A stretch of 64,000 nucleotides of DNA from Candidatus Gastranaerophilales bacterium (GTDB lineage: Bacteria > Cyanobacteriota > Vampirovibrionia > Gastranaerophilales > Gastranaerophilaceae), in NCBI GenBank assembly GCA_017475485.1, contig JAFVFO010000038.1, positions 38,206-102,205 on the forward strand, written 5' to 3'. The notes beneath the pieces were generated by a model. That model was not told where the DNA came from and made no database searches. It was given only the letters and a program-made list of their open reading frames with translations. Made by a program: the position numbers and the translations under genes. Shown here one piece after another: positions 27,587 to 36,283 of this stretch; within the stretch, counting starts at the first letter, position 1; the number at the start of each line of letters is the position of its first letter.

Positions 27587-28534
27587 TTATGAAGCCGCTC
27601 TTTCGTCAAAATAAATCAATCTTCCTTCTTTTTGAGTATCTGTACTTTCATTATTTTCTAATGTCAATTTATTTTTAGAATTAAGTTTATAAGTTTTTTC
27701 TTCCTTAGAGCCCGAATTAAGCGTTAAGGATGAAACTTTATCATCTTTAAAAAAGTATTCAAAACTTGATTTAGGTTCTTCATTAATACCAAGAGAACGG
27801 TTTTTTGTATAAGAATTCAATTTGCCGTAATCAAAGCTATAAATGCTTTTTGCACTTATAAGATTATTGCCTTCATATACGGCGTCTTTTTTTATTGACG
27901 CACATAAAGGCCAATGTCTTTTATATGAAATCGCTAAATCAATATGAGATGTTCCGCCTTCTAAATCTTCAAGGCCTTTTAAAAGTTCATAGCAAAAACC
28001 CTTTTCATCATAGTAATATATATTTTTTGAAGATGTGCCTTCAATGAATTCTTCTATTCTTACGGGTTTTTTGGTTCTTATATCAAAACTTGTTCTTCTT
28101 GAAAGCATTTGCAAAGGCGATTGCTGTTCGATTACTCTTGTTCTTGAATTTCTTAAAAGCGGATTTATTCTTTTGTCGTTTTGGATTATAAAATTAAAAT
28201 CTTCATTTCTACCCGCTTTAATAGAAGCGCATGCTTCTTGATATATTTTTTGGGCATATTCTGCCGAAGTACGCGCTTCCTGCTCAATTGCGGAAGATTT
28301 TTTTAATATTTCGTTTCCTTTTGCTTTAATTTTTAACTCAGGAAACAGTTTTCCTTTGTAAATTAAACCGCCGGCCACTATTGCAGCCACTGCAGCAGCC
28401 GCTAAAACGGCAGATTCCGCCTTATGTTTTGAAATAAATCTTTTTGCTTTTTGAATTTTAGTTTCGCGAATTTGTGAAGGATGAATAATTTTTTTAGCTT
28501 GAAAACTTACATTTTGAGCAGCGATAATTGGCAT
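27587..28534 (-). CDS. single-pass membrane protein of unknown function, paralogue B
   Basis: The 315-residue product is a divergent paralogue of the protein encoded just downstream. It starts with MPIIAAQNVSFQAKK, has a basic stretch, one membrane segment (residues about 41-62, alanine-rich), then YKGKLFPELKIKAKGNEI and a helical neck. The C-terminal region has repeated short beta motifs around tyrosine and phenylalanine (YSFDYGKLNSY, FEYFFKDDKVSSL). Those motifs resemble peptides of a repetitive beta structure such as LPS- or wall-facing domains, but no family can be named. Confidence 0.75.
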   Translation of the reverse strand: MPIIAAQNVSFQAKKIIHPSQIRETKIQKAKRFISKHKAESAVLAAAAVAAIVAGGLIYKGKLFPELKIKAKGNEILKKSSAIEQEARTSAEYAQKIYQEACASIKAGRNEDFNFIIQNDKRINPLLRNSRTRVIEQQSPLQMLSRRTSFDIRTKKPVRIEEFIEGTSSKNIYYYDEKGFCYELLKGLEDLEGGTSHIDLAISYKRHWPLCASIKKDAVYEGNNLISAKSIYSFDYGKLNSYTKNRSLGINEEPKSSFEYFFKDDKVSSLTLNSGSKEEKTYKLNSKNKLTLENNESTDTQKEGRLIYFDERAAS

Positions 28535-28631
28535 ATTGGGGTTTTTCCTTTGTAATCGTTAACATCTTAAAATAATATAGAACTACAAAACTGCTAAATT
28601 TAAAAAATTGCGCAGCAGCCAAATTTTCAGA

Positions 28632-28637
28632 TATAAT
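28632..28637 (+). promoter_or_regulatory. -10 element of the ilvA promoter
   Basis: A perfect TATAAT at 28632-28637 lies 21 bp before the ilvA ATG. The best -35 candidate, TTGCGC at 28608-28613, is 18 bp upstream and matches only moderately. A short leader with GAAAGGA follows. Confidence 0.45.
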
Positions 28638-28657
28638 ATATTTGAAAGGATTTTAAA

Positions 28658-29872
28658 ATGATAAAAGATTTAGCTATTGAGGAAGTAAAAAAGGCAAAAG
28701 AGGTATTATCCCATATTGCACGCAAAACAAATTTAATTCATTCCGCATCTTTAAGTAAAGATAACAATATTTATTTAAAATCTGAGAATTTGCAATTAAC
28801 AGGTTCTTTTAAATTGCGCGGAGCATATTATAAAATATCAAAATTAACCGCAGAACAAAAGAAAAAAGGCGTAATCGCCTGTTCTGCAGGAAACCATGCG
28901 CAGGGTGTAGCACTTGCCGCACGCGAAAATAATATTAAAGCAACAATTTTTATACCCGCAACAGCTCCAATATCAAAGGTTGAAGCCACAAAAAGCTACG
29001 GAGCGGATGTTAAACTTATAGATGGTGTTTATGATGATGCCTATCGCGAAGCTGTTAAATTTCAAGAAGAAACAGGCGGAATTTTTGTTCATCCGTTTAA
29101 CGATATTGATGTAATTGCAGGGCAAGGCACAATTGCACTTGAAATCATGGAACAATTGGATAAAGCAGATGCAATCGTTGTTCCGATAGGCGGCGGAGGG
29201 CTAATTTCCGGTATTGCCGCTACCATAAAACATATAAATCCGGATTGCAAGGTTTACGGAGTTCAAGCACAAAAAGCAAGCTCAATGTATCGTTCAATAG
29301 AAGAAAATAAAAGAATAGAATTATCATCTGTTAATACTTTTGCAGACGGTACTGCCGTTAAATTGCCCGGAGAATTAACTTTTGAATATTGCCAAAAATA
29401 TGTAGATAGCATTGTAACGGTATCGGAAGATGAAATTGCAGCCGCACTTTTAACTTTAATGGAAAAAGAAAAAATAGTATCGGAAGGCTCGGGCGCACTG
29501 CCGGTTGCAGCTGTTATGTTTAATAAAATCCCCTTGAAGGGTAAAAATATAGTATGTGTCGTTTCAGGCGGAAATATTGATGTTAATATATTATCGCGTG
29601 TTATAAACCGCGCATTATTAAAAACAGGAAGAATTTCCAACCTGACAATTGAGCTATTGGATAAACCCGGACAATTAAGAGATGTCAGCACAATTATTGC
29701 TAACTTAGGAGCTAATGTTATCCGCGTAAGACATAATCAGGGCGGAGAAGGTACTGATATTAATGATTGTTACTTAAAATTAACTATGGAAACAAGAGAT
29801 TTTGAGCACTTTTATGCAATAAAAAATGCTCTTGTGGAGCATGGATATAATATACTTTCAACAGTACAATAA
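28658..29872 (+). CDS. ilvA: threonine ammonia-lyase with ACT domain
   Basis: This PLP enzyme deaminates threonine to 2-oxobutanoate, for isoleucine synthesis or for catabolism. The PLP lysine motif SFKLRGAYYKI is at residues about 49-59, the AGNHAQGVA loop at about 78-86 and the glycine-rich phosphate cup GGGGLISG at about 175-182. A C-terminal ACT domain (residues about 328-404, LTIELLDKPGQLRDVSTII) would bind an amino-acid effector. The single-ACT, 404-residue form is of the type often labelled IlvA/TdcB; the pathway direction cannot be decided here. Confidence 0.93.
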   Translation: MIKDLAIEEVKKAKEVLSHIARKTNLIHSASLSKDNNIYLKSENLQLTGSFKLRGAYYKISKLTAEQKKKGVIACSAGNHAQGVALAARENNIKATIFIPATAPISKVEATKSYGADVKLIDGVYDDAYREAVKFQEETGGIFVHPFNDIDVIAGQGTIALEIMEQLDKADAIVVPIGGGGLISGIAATIKHINPDCKVYGVQAQKASSMYRSIEENKRIELSSVNTFADGTAVKLPGELTFEYCQKYVDSIVTVSEDEIAAALLTLMEKEKIVSEGSGALPVAAVMFNKIPLKGKNIVCVVSGGNIDVNILSRVINRALLKTGRISNLTIELLDKPGQLRDVSTIIANLGANVIRVRHNQGGEGTDINDCYLKLTMETRDFEHFYAIKNALVEHGYNILSTVQ

Positions 29873-29898
29873 AAGAGGTGAAAACTCTCACCTCTTTT
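29871..29898. terminator. bidirectional Rho-independent terminator
   Basis: AAAAGAGGTGA (29871-29881) pairs perfectly with TCACCTCTTTT (29888-29898) across a 6-base loop. The U-tract is formed by the stem's own T run, and the mirrored A run serves the other strand. It separates the convergent ilvA and the tandem-repeat protein gene. Confidence 0.85.
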
Positions 29899-29919
29899 AT
29901 ATAATACAAATATGATTGA

Positions 29920-30531
29920 TTATTTTTGCGGATATACAGTGATATTATTATCTTGCAAAAACTTCATAATTGCGTCATCTCCCTGTGAAATAACATCAAG
30001 CGGAACGCCTGCTTCAAACAACTGTTGTTCTTGAGGATTTAATCCGTACGGATTTTGTTCCCCTTCAAAACCGTCATTATTTGTTGAATTACCGCCTGTA
30101 ATGAAGTTTAATGCTGCGCCGCCTACTCCCTTAAAGAAATCCAATACAGGATGTTCGCTTGTTGCGCCTGAAGTATCTTTTTCGCTATATCCTGTGACAT
30201 TGTTGTCTTCGATAAATTTCATTATCGCATCATCACCTTCCAAGATAACTTCTATCGGAATACCGCATTCAAGCAATTCTTGTTCTTCGGGTGCTATTCC
30301 GTATGGATTTGCATTATTTTGCAAAGTTGTCGGTTGGCTTAGACCGGAAAAAAGACTTGCATCAGCTTCGGGTGCTTTTGGGTCGCCGTATTTAGACTTT
30401 AACTCTGCTTTTGCTTCTTCCAAGGTAATGCCGTTTTGATTTGCGTATTGTTGCGCATAAGCATTCGGGTCCATTTGAGGGCCTTGCGGATAAGCTGTAG
30501 TTGTAGTTGTTGTAGATGTAGCACCAATCAT
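29920..30531 (-). CDS. protein with two 44-residue tandem repeats, unknown function
   Basis: I do not recognise this 203-residue protein. After a threonine-rich start (residues 6-12) and a proline/glutamine-rich segment come two copies of a 44-residue unit. The first, at residues 75-118, begins NPYGIAPEEQELLECGIP; the second, at 160-203, begins NPYGLNPQEQQLFEAGVP. Both continue through GDDAIMKF and end DNNxTxYxxK. The spacer is glycine/asparagine-rich. No signal peptide or membrane segment is evident. The EEAKAELKSKYGD segment near residue 38 hints at a third, degenerate helical unit. Confidence 0.75.
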   Translation of the reverse strand: MIGATSTTTTTTAYPQGPQMDPNAYAQQYANQNGITLEEAKAELKSKYGDPKAPEADASLFSGLSQPTTLQNNANPYGIAPEEQELLECGIPIEVILEGDDAIMKFIEDNNVTGYSEKDTSGATSEHPVLDFFKGVGGAALNFITGGNSTNNDGFEGEQNPYGLNPQEQQLFEAGVPLDVISQGDDAIMKFLQDNNITVYPQK

Positions 30532-30618
30532 TTTGTTTAACTCCTTCTTGAATCTTACATTTTAATAAACGTATTTTATTTTATTAAAATAATAGTCCTC
30601 AAGAACCAATTTTTTATT

Positions 30619-31278
30619 TTAGTCAAACAATTTATTTTTTAGTGCAAAAATTGCAGCCTGGGTTCTGTCTTTAACTGATAATTTTTCTATTATACTTGCA
30701 ACATGGTTTTTAACCGTATTTCTTGAAATAAATAGCTTTTGCGCAATTTCATCATTGGATAAACCGTCTGCAATCTCCCTTAAAACATCTTTTTCACGCT
30801 CTGAAATATCAAAGTCTTCGGGCGTATAGCGTTCTTCCTTTTGCGGCTGTTGAAGATGTCCTAAGACATCAAAAATAAAACGTGCAATCTGACTATCAAC
30901 CCACATTCCGCCTTCGTATATAATATTAATAACTTTTATTAGTTCATCAATTTTAATATTCTTAACACAATAGCCATTTGCTCCGGAATTAAAGGCATTT
31001 AAAACATTAATTCTATCTTTAAAATTTGTCAGCATAATAATTTTTGTTTTGGAAGTAATTTTTTTAATTTCTTCAACAGCTTCTATGCCTGTCATCACAG
31101 GCATATCTATATCCATTAATATAATATCGGGTTTTGTTGTTTTAGTGAATTCTACCGCTTGTGCACCATTTTCAAATGCACCTAAAAAATTAAATGTATC
31201 GACTTTTTTAATTTGATAAGCCAGAGTCTGCCTTGTTAGAGGGTGATCTTCAGCTATTATAATATCTATTTTTGCCAT
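30619..31278 (-). CDS. NarL/FixJ-family response regulator
   Basis: The 219-residue product has a receiver domain with phospho-acceptor D56 in IILMDIDMP, acidic pair E10-D11 and a conserved lysine. Its C-terminal LuxR-type helix-turn-helix reads LSNDEIAQKLFISRNTVKNH (about residues 168-187). It is a DNA-binding transcription regulator. Its start overlaps the end of the histidine kinase gene by 29 bp, so the two form a cognate pair. Target genes are unknown. Confidence 0.93.
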   Translation of the reverse strand: MAKIDIIIAEDHPLTRQTLAYQIKKVDTFNFLGAFENGAQAVEFTKTTKPDIILMDIDMPVMTGIEAVEEIKKITSKTKIIMLTNFKDRINVLNAFNSGANGYCVKNIKIDELIKVINIIYEGGMWVDSQIARFIFDVLGHLQQPQKEERYTPEDFDISEREKDVLREIADGLSNDEIAQKLFISRNTVKNHVASIIEKLSVKDRTQAAIFALKNKLFD

Positions 31279-32353
31279 TATTTTCTTTTACACTTTTTCT
31301 TGGTAGTACAATTGTAAATTTTGTATATGAATTTTCAACGCTTTCAACATTGATTTTTCCTTGATTTTTGGTAACCAAATCTCTGACAACAGAAAGCCCT
31401 ATACCCGAAATCAATTTGTTTTCTTTGTTGCCCCTTACAATATGTTTTGAAAAAACGGTTTTAATCTGCGTATCGCTCATCCCTTTACCGTTATCCCTAA
31501 TCATTATTGTATCGCTTGCGGAATTTTTAATTGCTTTAATAGAAATCGTCTTATCGTTTCCTATATTTTCAAGCGCATTATATACAAGATTCATTATAAT
31601 TCTGTGCAAGGAAGTATAATCAGACCAAATGATAAAATTATCGTCAACTTCTTTTTTAATCGTAATATTTTTTTCTCTTATTATCGGGCCGAGTGCGGAT
31701 GTAATATTATCAATGAGTTTAGAAAGTTTGAATTCGATTTTATCAATTTTAATTTCTTTTTGGCTGAAAACATCAATAATGTTATTAATTAATTTTAAGT
31801 ATGCGTCATTATTTTCAACCATGCCCTTAACTAATTCATTATCTTTCATTTCTTCTTCAAGAATTTCCATGGCGCGCTCCTGCGCTGCGATTGGTGCTCT
31901 TAAATCATGGACAAGATTTCTTATAAATTCATCCTGAAGTTTATCTTTTTCTTTTAAACCTGTTATCATATCATTTAAAGCATTAAAGGTTTCCTGTACG
32001 GTATAATCTTCACTTACGGCTTCAAAAGTTACATCTAAATTGCCCCTTCTTATTCTTTGAACATTTGTTTCTATATTTATTAAAGGACTGACATAGTTTT
32101 TATCAATGTAGCGCAAAATAATATAAGTGAAAGTTGAACTTACAAGTACAATTGCGATTAACGGAATGCTCAAAGGTGGGCCTTTTTTATCGGGCGGGGG
32201 CATTGGCATATCCATGCCCATTTGAGGCCGTTGTTGAAACATTGCTTCGTGTTCTTTTTCGCTTAATACCTTATTTACGCTAACAAGAGTAAAAAACATT
32301 ATTGAAATTAATACGACAAAAATTGTTAAATATTTTATAATAAATTTATTCAT
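31250..32353 (-). CDS. membrane sensor histidine kinase
   Basis: This 367-residue kinase has a membrane segment at about residues 7-27, a short extracytoplasmic loop that is unusually methionine- and proline-rich (MGMDMPMPPPDKKGPP), a second segment at about 62-81 and a HAMP-like linker. The phospho-acceptor is H149 (VHDLRAP). The ATPase domain has the N box NLVYNALENI and the G1 box DNGKGMSD. The Met-rich loop could suggest metal sensing, but the loop is too short to be sure. It is paired with the overlapping response regulator gene. Confidence 0.92.
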   Translation of the reverse strand: MNKFIIKYLTIFVVLISIMFFTLVSVNKVLSEKEHEAMFQQRPQMGMDMPMPPPDKKGPPLSIPLIAIVLVSSTFTYIILRYIDKNYVSPLINIETNVQRIRRGNLDVTFEAVSEDYTVQETFNALNDMITGLKEKDKLQDEFIRNLVHDLRAPIAAQERAMEILEEEMKDNELVKGMVENNDAYLKLINNIIDVFSQKEIKIDKIEFKLSKLIDNITSALGPIIREKNITIKKEVDDNFIIWSDYTSLHRIIMNLVYNALENIGNDKTISIKAIKNSASDTIMIRDNGKGMSDTQIKTVFSKHIVRGNKENKLISGIGLSVVRDLVTKNQGKINVESVENSYTKFTIVLPRKSVKENNGKNRYYNS

Positions 32354-32415
32354 ACCTACATTATATAAAAATTACCGTTGATGTAAAATATTTAATGATA
32401 AAAAAGGAGAAGTCA

Positions 32416-32781
32416 ATGAAAATTATTTACACAAAATCAGCACCCGAACCCGTAGGCCCGTATTCACAGGCAATTATGCACAACGATACCTTATATTGCT
32501 CCGGTCAAATCGGAATTAATCCCGAAAAAGGTAATCTGGAAGAAGGTATAGAGGCCCAAGCATTACAAGTTATGAAAAACATTAAAGCTGTTTTATCAAA
32601 AGCAGGGCTTGATTTTAATAATGTTATTAAGACAACTTGTTTTTTGGATGATATGAAAGATTTTGCTATTTTTAATGAAATTTATTCAAAATATTTTATA
32701 TCAAGTCCCGCGCGCTCTTGCGTTCAGGCAAAACTGCCAAAAGGCGCACTTGTTGAAGTAGAAGTTACGGCTGTAAAATAA
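32416..32781 (+). CDS. ridA: RidA-family (YjgF) enamine/imine deaminase
   Basis: RidA hydrolyses reactive 2-aminoacrylate and related enamines produced by PLP enzymes such as threonine ammonia-lyase, whose gene is 3 kb upstream. The 121-residue product has PVGPYSQAI near residue 11, LYCSGQIGI, the catalytic arginine in PARSCVQAKLPKGALVEVE and the usual length. I choose the ATG at 32416 rather than the more upstream ATG at 32395, because AAGGAG at about 32404-32409 fits it with 7-base spacing. Confidence 0.93.
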   Translation: MKIIYTKSAPEPVGPYSQAIMHNDTLYCSGQIGINPEKGNLEEGIEAQALQVMKNIKAVLSKAGLDFNNVIKTTCFLDDMKDFAIFNEIYSKYFISSPARSCVQAKLPKGALVEVEVTAVK

Positions 32782-33306
32782 TTATTTAATCAAAGACTGT
32801 ACTTCTTTGAATTTGGGGTGTTTTGAGCTTTTTAAGAAATCAAACAAAGCCATTTCAAGGGTAATAATTCTTGCACCTTCATGTTCTATGGTATGGAGTG
32901 CGGTTTTGTGGTTAGATTTTGAACGCGAAGCACAGCAGTCTTTTACGACATAAACATTAATTCCTTGCTGTAATAAATCAAGCGCTGTTTGATATACGCA
33001 AATATGCGTTTCAATGCCGGATATAACAACATTTTCAGTTTTTATTTCAGGGAAATTTTCCGTCTTTATTGCTGAAAATGTTGTTTTTTCGACTGTTTCA
33101 AAATCTGCTATTTCTTTTATTTCATCAACAGTACAACCAAGCCCTTTTGGATATTGCTCCGTAACTATGGTTTTTATATTTAAAATATTTGCTGTTTTTA
33201 ACAATTTTATATTATTTGATTTAATTTCATCACCATTTTCAATCATTTTGACAAGTTTATCTTGAATATCTATGCAAATAATTGTCGTATTTTCAATATC
33301 TAACAT
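32782..33306 (-). CDS. isochorismatase-like cysteine hydrolase
   Basis: The product has the three catalytic residues of the family: Asp in IICIDIQDKLV, Lys in TEQYPKGLG and Cys in ISGIETHICVYQTA. Enzymes of this type cleave amides, nicotinamide-like compounds or isochorismate; the YcaC-like subgroup is the closest in layout. I choose the ATG at 33304-33306 because AAGGA lies 8 bases before it, giving 174 residues; the longer open frame to 33387 adds an unlikely tail. Its stop meets that of ridA as TAATTA. Confidence 0.85.
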   Translation of the reverse strand: MLDIENTTIICIDIQDKLVKMIENGDEIKSNNIKLLKTANILNIKTIVTEQYPKGLGCTVDEIKEIADFETVEKTTFSAIKTENFPEIKTENVVISGIETHICVYQTALDLLQQGINVYVVKDCCASRSKSNHKTALHTIEHEGARIITLEMALFDFLKSSKHPKFKEVQSLIK

Positions 33307-33427
33307 AAAGCAGTTCCTTGTTAAAATATTATATGACGTATAAATATTTTTATCAATAAATAGTTGTATTTTAAAAATAACCTTCAAAATGGTATAATCT
33401 TGTAAAGTTATATCTATCGGAGTTTTT

Positions 33428-34471
33428 ATGAAAAAAATACCATTTTATTTTTTACTGGCGATTACACTAAATTTATGCGCTTTTGCAGATATTTACAGTG
33501 ATTATTTTAACGCACTAAACCAAAACGATACAGCTAAAGTACAAGAAATTATTGATAATAATAAGAATTTTATATCTGAAAAATTTCAGGAATCTAAAGA
33601 AAATGAAAAAAATGAAGAAATGTACGAAACGGCGCTTCATTTTGCGGTAGAAAGAAGAAGTATTCCGATTACAAAATTGCTTTTAGAAAATAAGGCCGAC
33701 CCAAATATCAGAAATGGGCTTAATATGGTACCTTTAAGGCATTTACTTGTAGGGCCGGATGAAAACAGGATTGAAATTGCAAAATTACTTTTAGAAAATA
33801 AAGCCGACCCAAATGCTTATGATGACGGATTTTATTTAATCAATTTGGCTGCAACGTGTGATAGTGCTGAGTTTTTTCAATTACTTATAGATTATGGCGC
33901 TGATATAAATCAAAAATCAAAATACGGAACAACACCGATAGATGACGCGGAAGCCGAAGGAAATTACCCGCTTATTAATTTCATTGCAGGCAAAACCAAT
34001 CTTTCCGCTAAAACCTTAGATAAGGCAAATAAGCTCGATTTTTCAACATATACATATTATGCAAAAAGCTCGGGTTTCGGTGATACGGAATTTAGAAATG
34101 CTATAAGTTATAATAATGATGAAGAAGTAAATAAACTCCTAAAAACAGTCAATCTTGATGAAGAAATAGAAAAATGCAGGGAAAATTTGTTTATTCTTGC
34201 TGCTTCAAAGGGTTACAAGAATGTAGTTGACGCGTTGTTAGAACATGGCGTTGATATTAATACAAAAAATTCAGACGGTTTTAGCGCATTATTTATTGTT
34301 AGTGCAATGAATAACAAAGAAATGGTAAAATATTTAATATCAAAAGGTGCAGATATAAATCAAAATGCGGACAACGGACTCGAATTAAAAGATGCCATTC
34401 AAGCAGGTATTGACGGCTTCTATAGAATAGGAAATAAATACGACAGCACAATAGCTGATTTAATTAAATAA
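33428..34471 (+). CDS. secreted ankyrin-repeat protein
   Basis: The 347-residue product starts with a signal peptide (residues 1-20, ending CAFA). It contains about six ankyrin-type repeats, with typical ALHFAVERRSIPITKLLLENKADPN near residues 67-91, a close duplicate IEIAKLLLENKADPNAY (about 117-133) and later VVDALLEHGVDINTKNSDGFSAL (about 263-285). It probably acts in the periplasm or outside the cell as a binding protein. A perfect TATAAT at 33393-33398 lies 30 bp before the ATG. Confidence 0.88.
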   Translation: MKKIPFYFLLAITLNLCAFADIYSDYFNALNQNDTAKVQEIIDNNKNFISEKFQESKENEKNEEMYETALHFAVERRSIPITKLLLENKADPNIRNGLNMVPLRHLLVGPDENRIEIAKLLLENKADPNAYDDGFYLINLAATCDSAEFFQLLIDYGADINQKSKYGTTPIDDAEAEGNYPLINFIAGKTNLSAKTLDKANKLDFSTYTYYAKSSGFGDTEFRNAISYNNDEEVNKLLKTVNLDEEIEKCRENLFILAASKGYKNVVDALLEHGVDINTKNSDGFSALFIVSAMNNKEMVKYLISKGADINQNADNGLELKDAIQAGIDGFYRIGNKYDSTIADLIK

Positions 34472-34477
34472 ATATAA

Positions 34478-34507
34478 AATCGCCTAAATGTGGACAATCA
34501 GGCGATT
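34478..34507. terminator. hairpin terminator between convergent genes
   Basis: AATCGCCT (34478-34485) pairs with AGGCGATT (34500-34507) around a 14-base loop. The minus-strand side is followed by a T-rich run, so it best serves the HDOD gene. It can also end the ankyrin gene. Confidence 0.7.
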
Positions 34508-34531
34508 ATTGCATGTTTAACGAAATAAAAT

Positions 34532-35359
34532 TTACGGCCCCGCCATTTCCTTCAAGAAAATTGTAGCCTTAGCTAAAATTGTTTCTCTAAGGGCAACAGG
34601 GTCATTAATTGTAAAATCAATTTTGCTCATAACCTTGGGGTCTAATAATGGGGTAGGCATGTTATTTTGTACTAATCTATCCGCACAATACACAATACCG
34701 CAAACAGAAGGCAATGAACTGTGCACAGGGTCATGATGATATCTGATACAGTTTGTTAAAATGACCGGTAATTGCCATTTTTTAGATACCAATGCACCTA
34801 ATACACAATGGTTTGTGCCAAACTGGGCATCTTCAACTTCTACCAAATCAATATTTCCCTGACTTGCAAGGTATCTTACTTTTGAATATTTCAAAGGATT
34901 TTTTACATTAAGAAGCATTTTACCTATGTCATGTAAAAAGCCGATTACAAACGCGTCATCAGGATTAATTACCTTATATTCTTTTGCAAGTAATTCTGCC
35001 GCAACCGCACATTTTATTGAATGTTCCCATAACTCGCGACTTCCCTGCGCTGTCATCATTTGTTTTAAAGCAAGGCTCATGATAATATTTTTGGCCTTCA
35101 TCATACCTAAAACAACTAATGCTTTGTTAATAGATGTAATTTGCTGTCTGAAACCGTAAAAAGCAGAGTTTACAAGACTTAAGGCTTTTGTTGCAATAGC
35201 TTGATCAACTTGCATAATTTTTGCCAATTCCGCAATACCTGTTGAAGGATTTTTAATAACGCTCAATGCTTTAACCATGACATTAGGCATTGGCGGAATG
35301 TCTTTAAATTCTGCAACCAGTTGTTGCGGGTCGAGTTTATTTGGGTTGTTATTCATCAT
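34532..35359 (-). CDS. HDOD-domain protein
   Basis: The 275-residue protein is a metal-dependent-phosphohydrolase-like HDOD domain. The N-terminal FKDIPPMPNVMVKALSVIKNP (residues about 17-37) and GFLHDIGKMLLN (about 144-155) mark it. HDOD proteins generally have incomplete catalytic centres and take part in signalling and cell-envelope or motility control. Here the HD pair is kept in HDIGK. It is the last gene of the wecG-like to ftsX operon, 7 bp after ftsX. Confidence 0.9.
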   Translation of the reverse strand: MMNNNPNKLDPQQLVAEFKDIPPMPNVMVKALSVIKNPSTGIAELAKIMQVDQAIATKALSLVNSAFYGFRQQITSINKALVVLGMMKAKNIIMSLALKQMMTAQGSRELWEHSIKCAVAAELLAKEYKVINPDDAFVIGFLHDIGKMLLNVKNPLKYSKVRYLASQGNIDLVEVEDAQFGTNHCVLGALVSKKWQLPVILTNCIRYHHDPVHSSLPSVCGIVYCADRLVQNNMPTPLLDPKVMSKIDFTINDPVALRETILAKATIFLKEMAGP

Positions 35360-35366
35360 ATTGATA

Positions 35367-36281
35367 TTATACCTGTAAGTGTTTTTTAATACTCAAGAAG
35401 CTGCCGATTGAACCGAACGCTACACCCAGTGTTAATACACTAAATAATACGGTAAATTGTGCCAACGGGTCAATCGAAATCATGAAAAATTCGTGCATTT
35501 TGATGATATAACCCTGGACAATATCAATTGGAATTATTGCAATTAATGCACCGAGAAACCCGTATATTGCGCCTTGCAACACCAAAGGAGTTTTAATATA
35601 CCAATTCGATACGCCCATCAAACGCATGATTTCAATTTCTTCTTTGCGCGATTGTATAACTAATTCTATTGTATTATTTATTATAGCAATTGTCAAAATA
35701 CATACTATAATTACAAATACCAAAGTAGCTGTATTAATTATCGCATTAATCATCTCAAATTTTTGGACTAAATCTTTTGCATAGCTTGTATCATCTATCC
35801 CTTCAACCCTTTTTAAGGCCGACATTACATAAGCCATATTTTTTGTATCGTCTAATTTTACATGCAATGTATTAGGCAGGGGGTTTGAAATATCGGGTAC
35901 ATCTATTTCTTTTTTCAATTCCTGCCAAGAATTTTCCTTTGAAATATATGTAACTTTTGTAACATGTTCAATTTTTCTTACTTCATCTATTGTTGTATTT
36001 GAATCTGCACTGGGGGATAAATATGCACTTATTTCAAGCACAGAACCCATTGAACTTGCAAACGAGTTAACGGCAAGCGTAACCCTAAAAATAGATCCGA
36101 ATATTGTAAGTATAGCGGCAATTGTAGTTATAATTGCAATATTGACCAAGCCGGTTTGCGCTATACCTTTTACGGTTTCTATTGCAATTCTGTATGAAAT
36201 TCTAAGCTCCGACATCCAATCCTTTGGAATACGGCTTTTTATTTTTTGTTTAAGATTTTGATTTTTTGCTTTTTTTGGCAT
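35367..36281 (-). CDS. ftsX: cell division protein FtsX
   Basis: FtsX is the membrane component of the FtsEX complex, which couples cytokinesis to peptidoglycan hydrolase activation. The 304-residue product has an N-terminal cytoplasmic tail, a first membrane segment (about 45-67), an extracytoplasmic loop of about 100 residues and three C-terminal segments. It includes the SRKEEIEIMRLMGVSNWYIKTP segment typical of FtsX (about 213-234). It follows ftsE by 2 bp. Confidence 0.92.
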   Translation of the reverse strand: MPKKAKNQNLKQKIKSRIPKDWMSELRISYRIAIETVKGIAQTGLVNIAIITTIAAILTIFGSIFRVTLAVNSFASSMGSVLEISAYLSPSADSNTTIDEVRKIEHVTKVTYISKENSWQELKKEIDVPDISNPLPNTLHVKLDDTKNMAYVMSALKRVEGIDDTSYAKDLVQKFEMINAIINTATLVFVIIVCILTIAIINNTIELVIQSRKEEIEIMRLMGVSNWYIKTPLVLQGAIYGFLGALIAIIPIDIVQGYIIKMHEFFMISIDPLAQFTVLFSVLTLGVAFGSIGSFLSIKKHLQV

Positions 36282-36283
36282 TT

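Noticed and set aside
32395-32415. The upstream ATG at 32395 as the start of ridA.
   Set aside because: The ribosome-binding site AAGGAG lies between the two ATGs and fits only the second, which also gives the normal RidA N-terminus.
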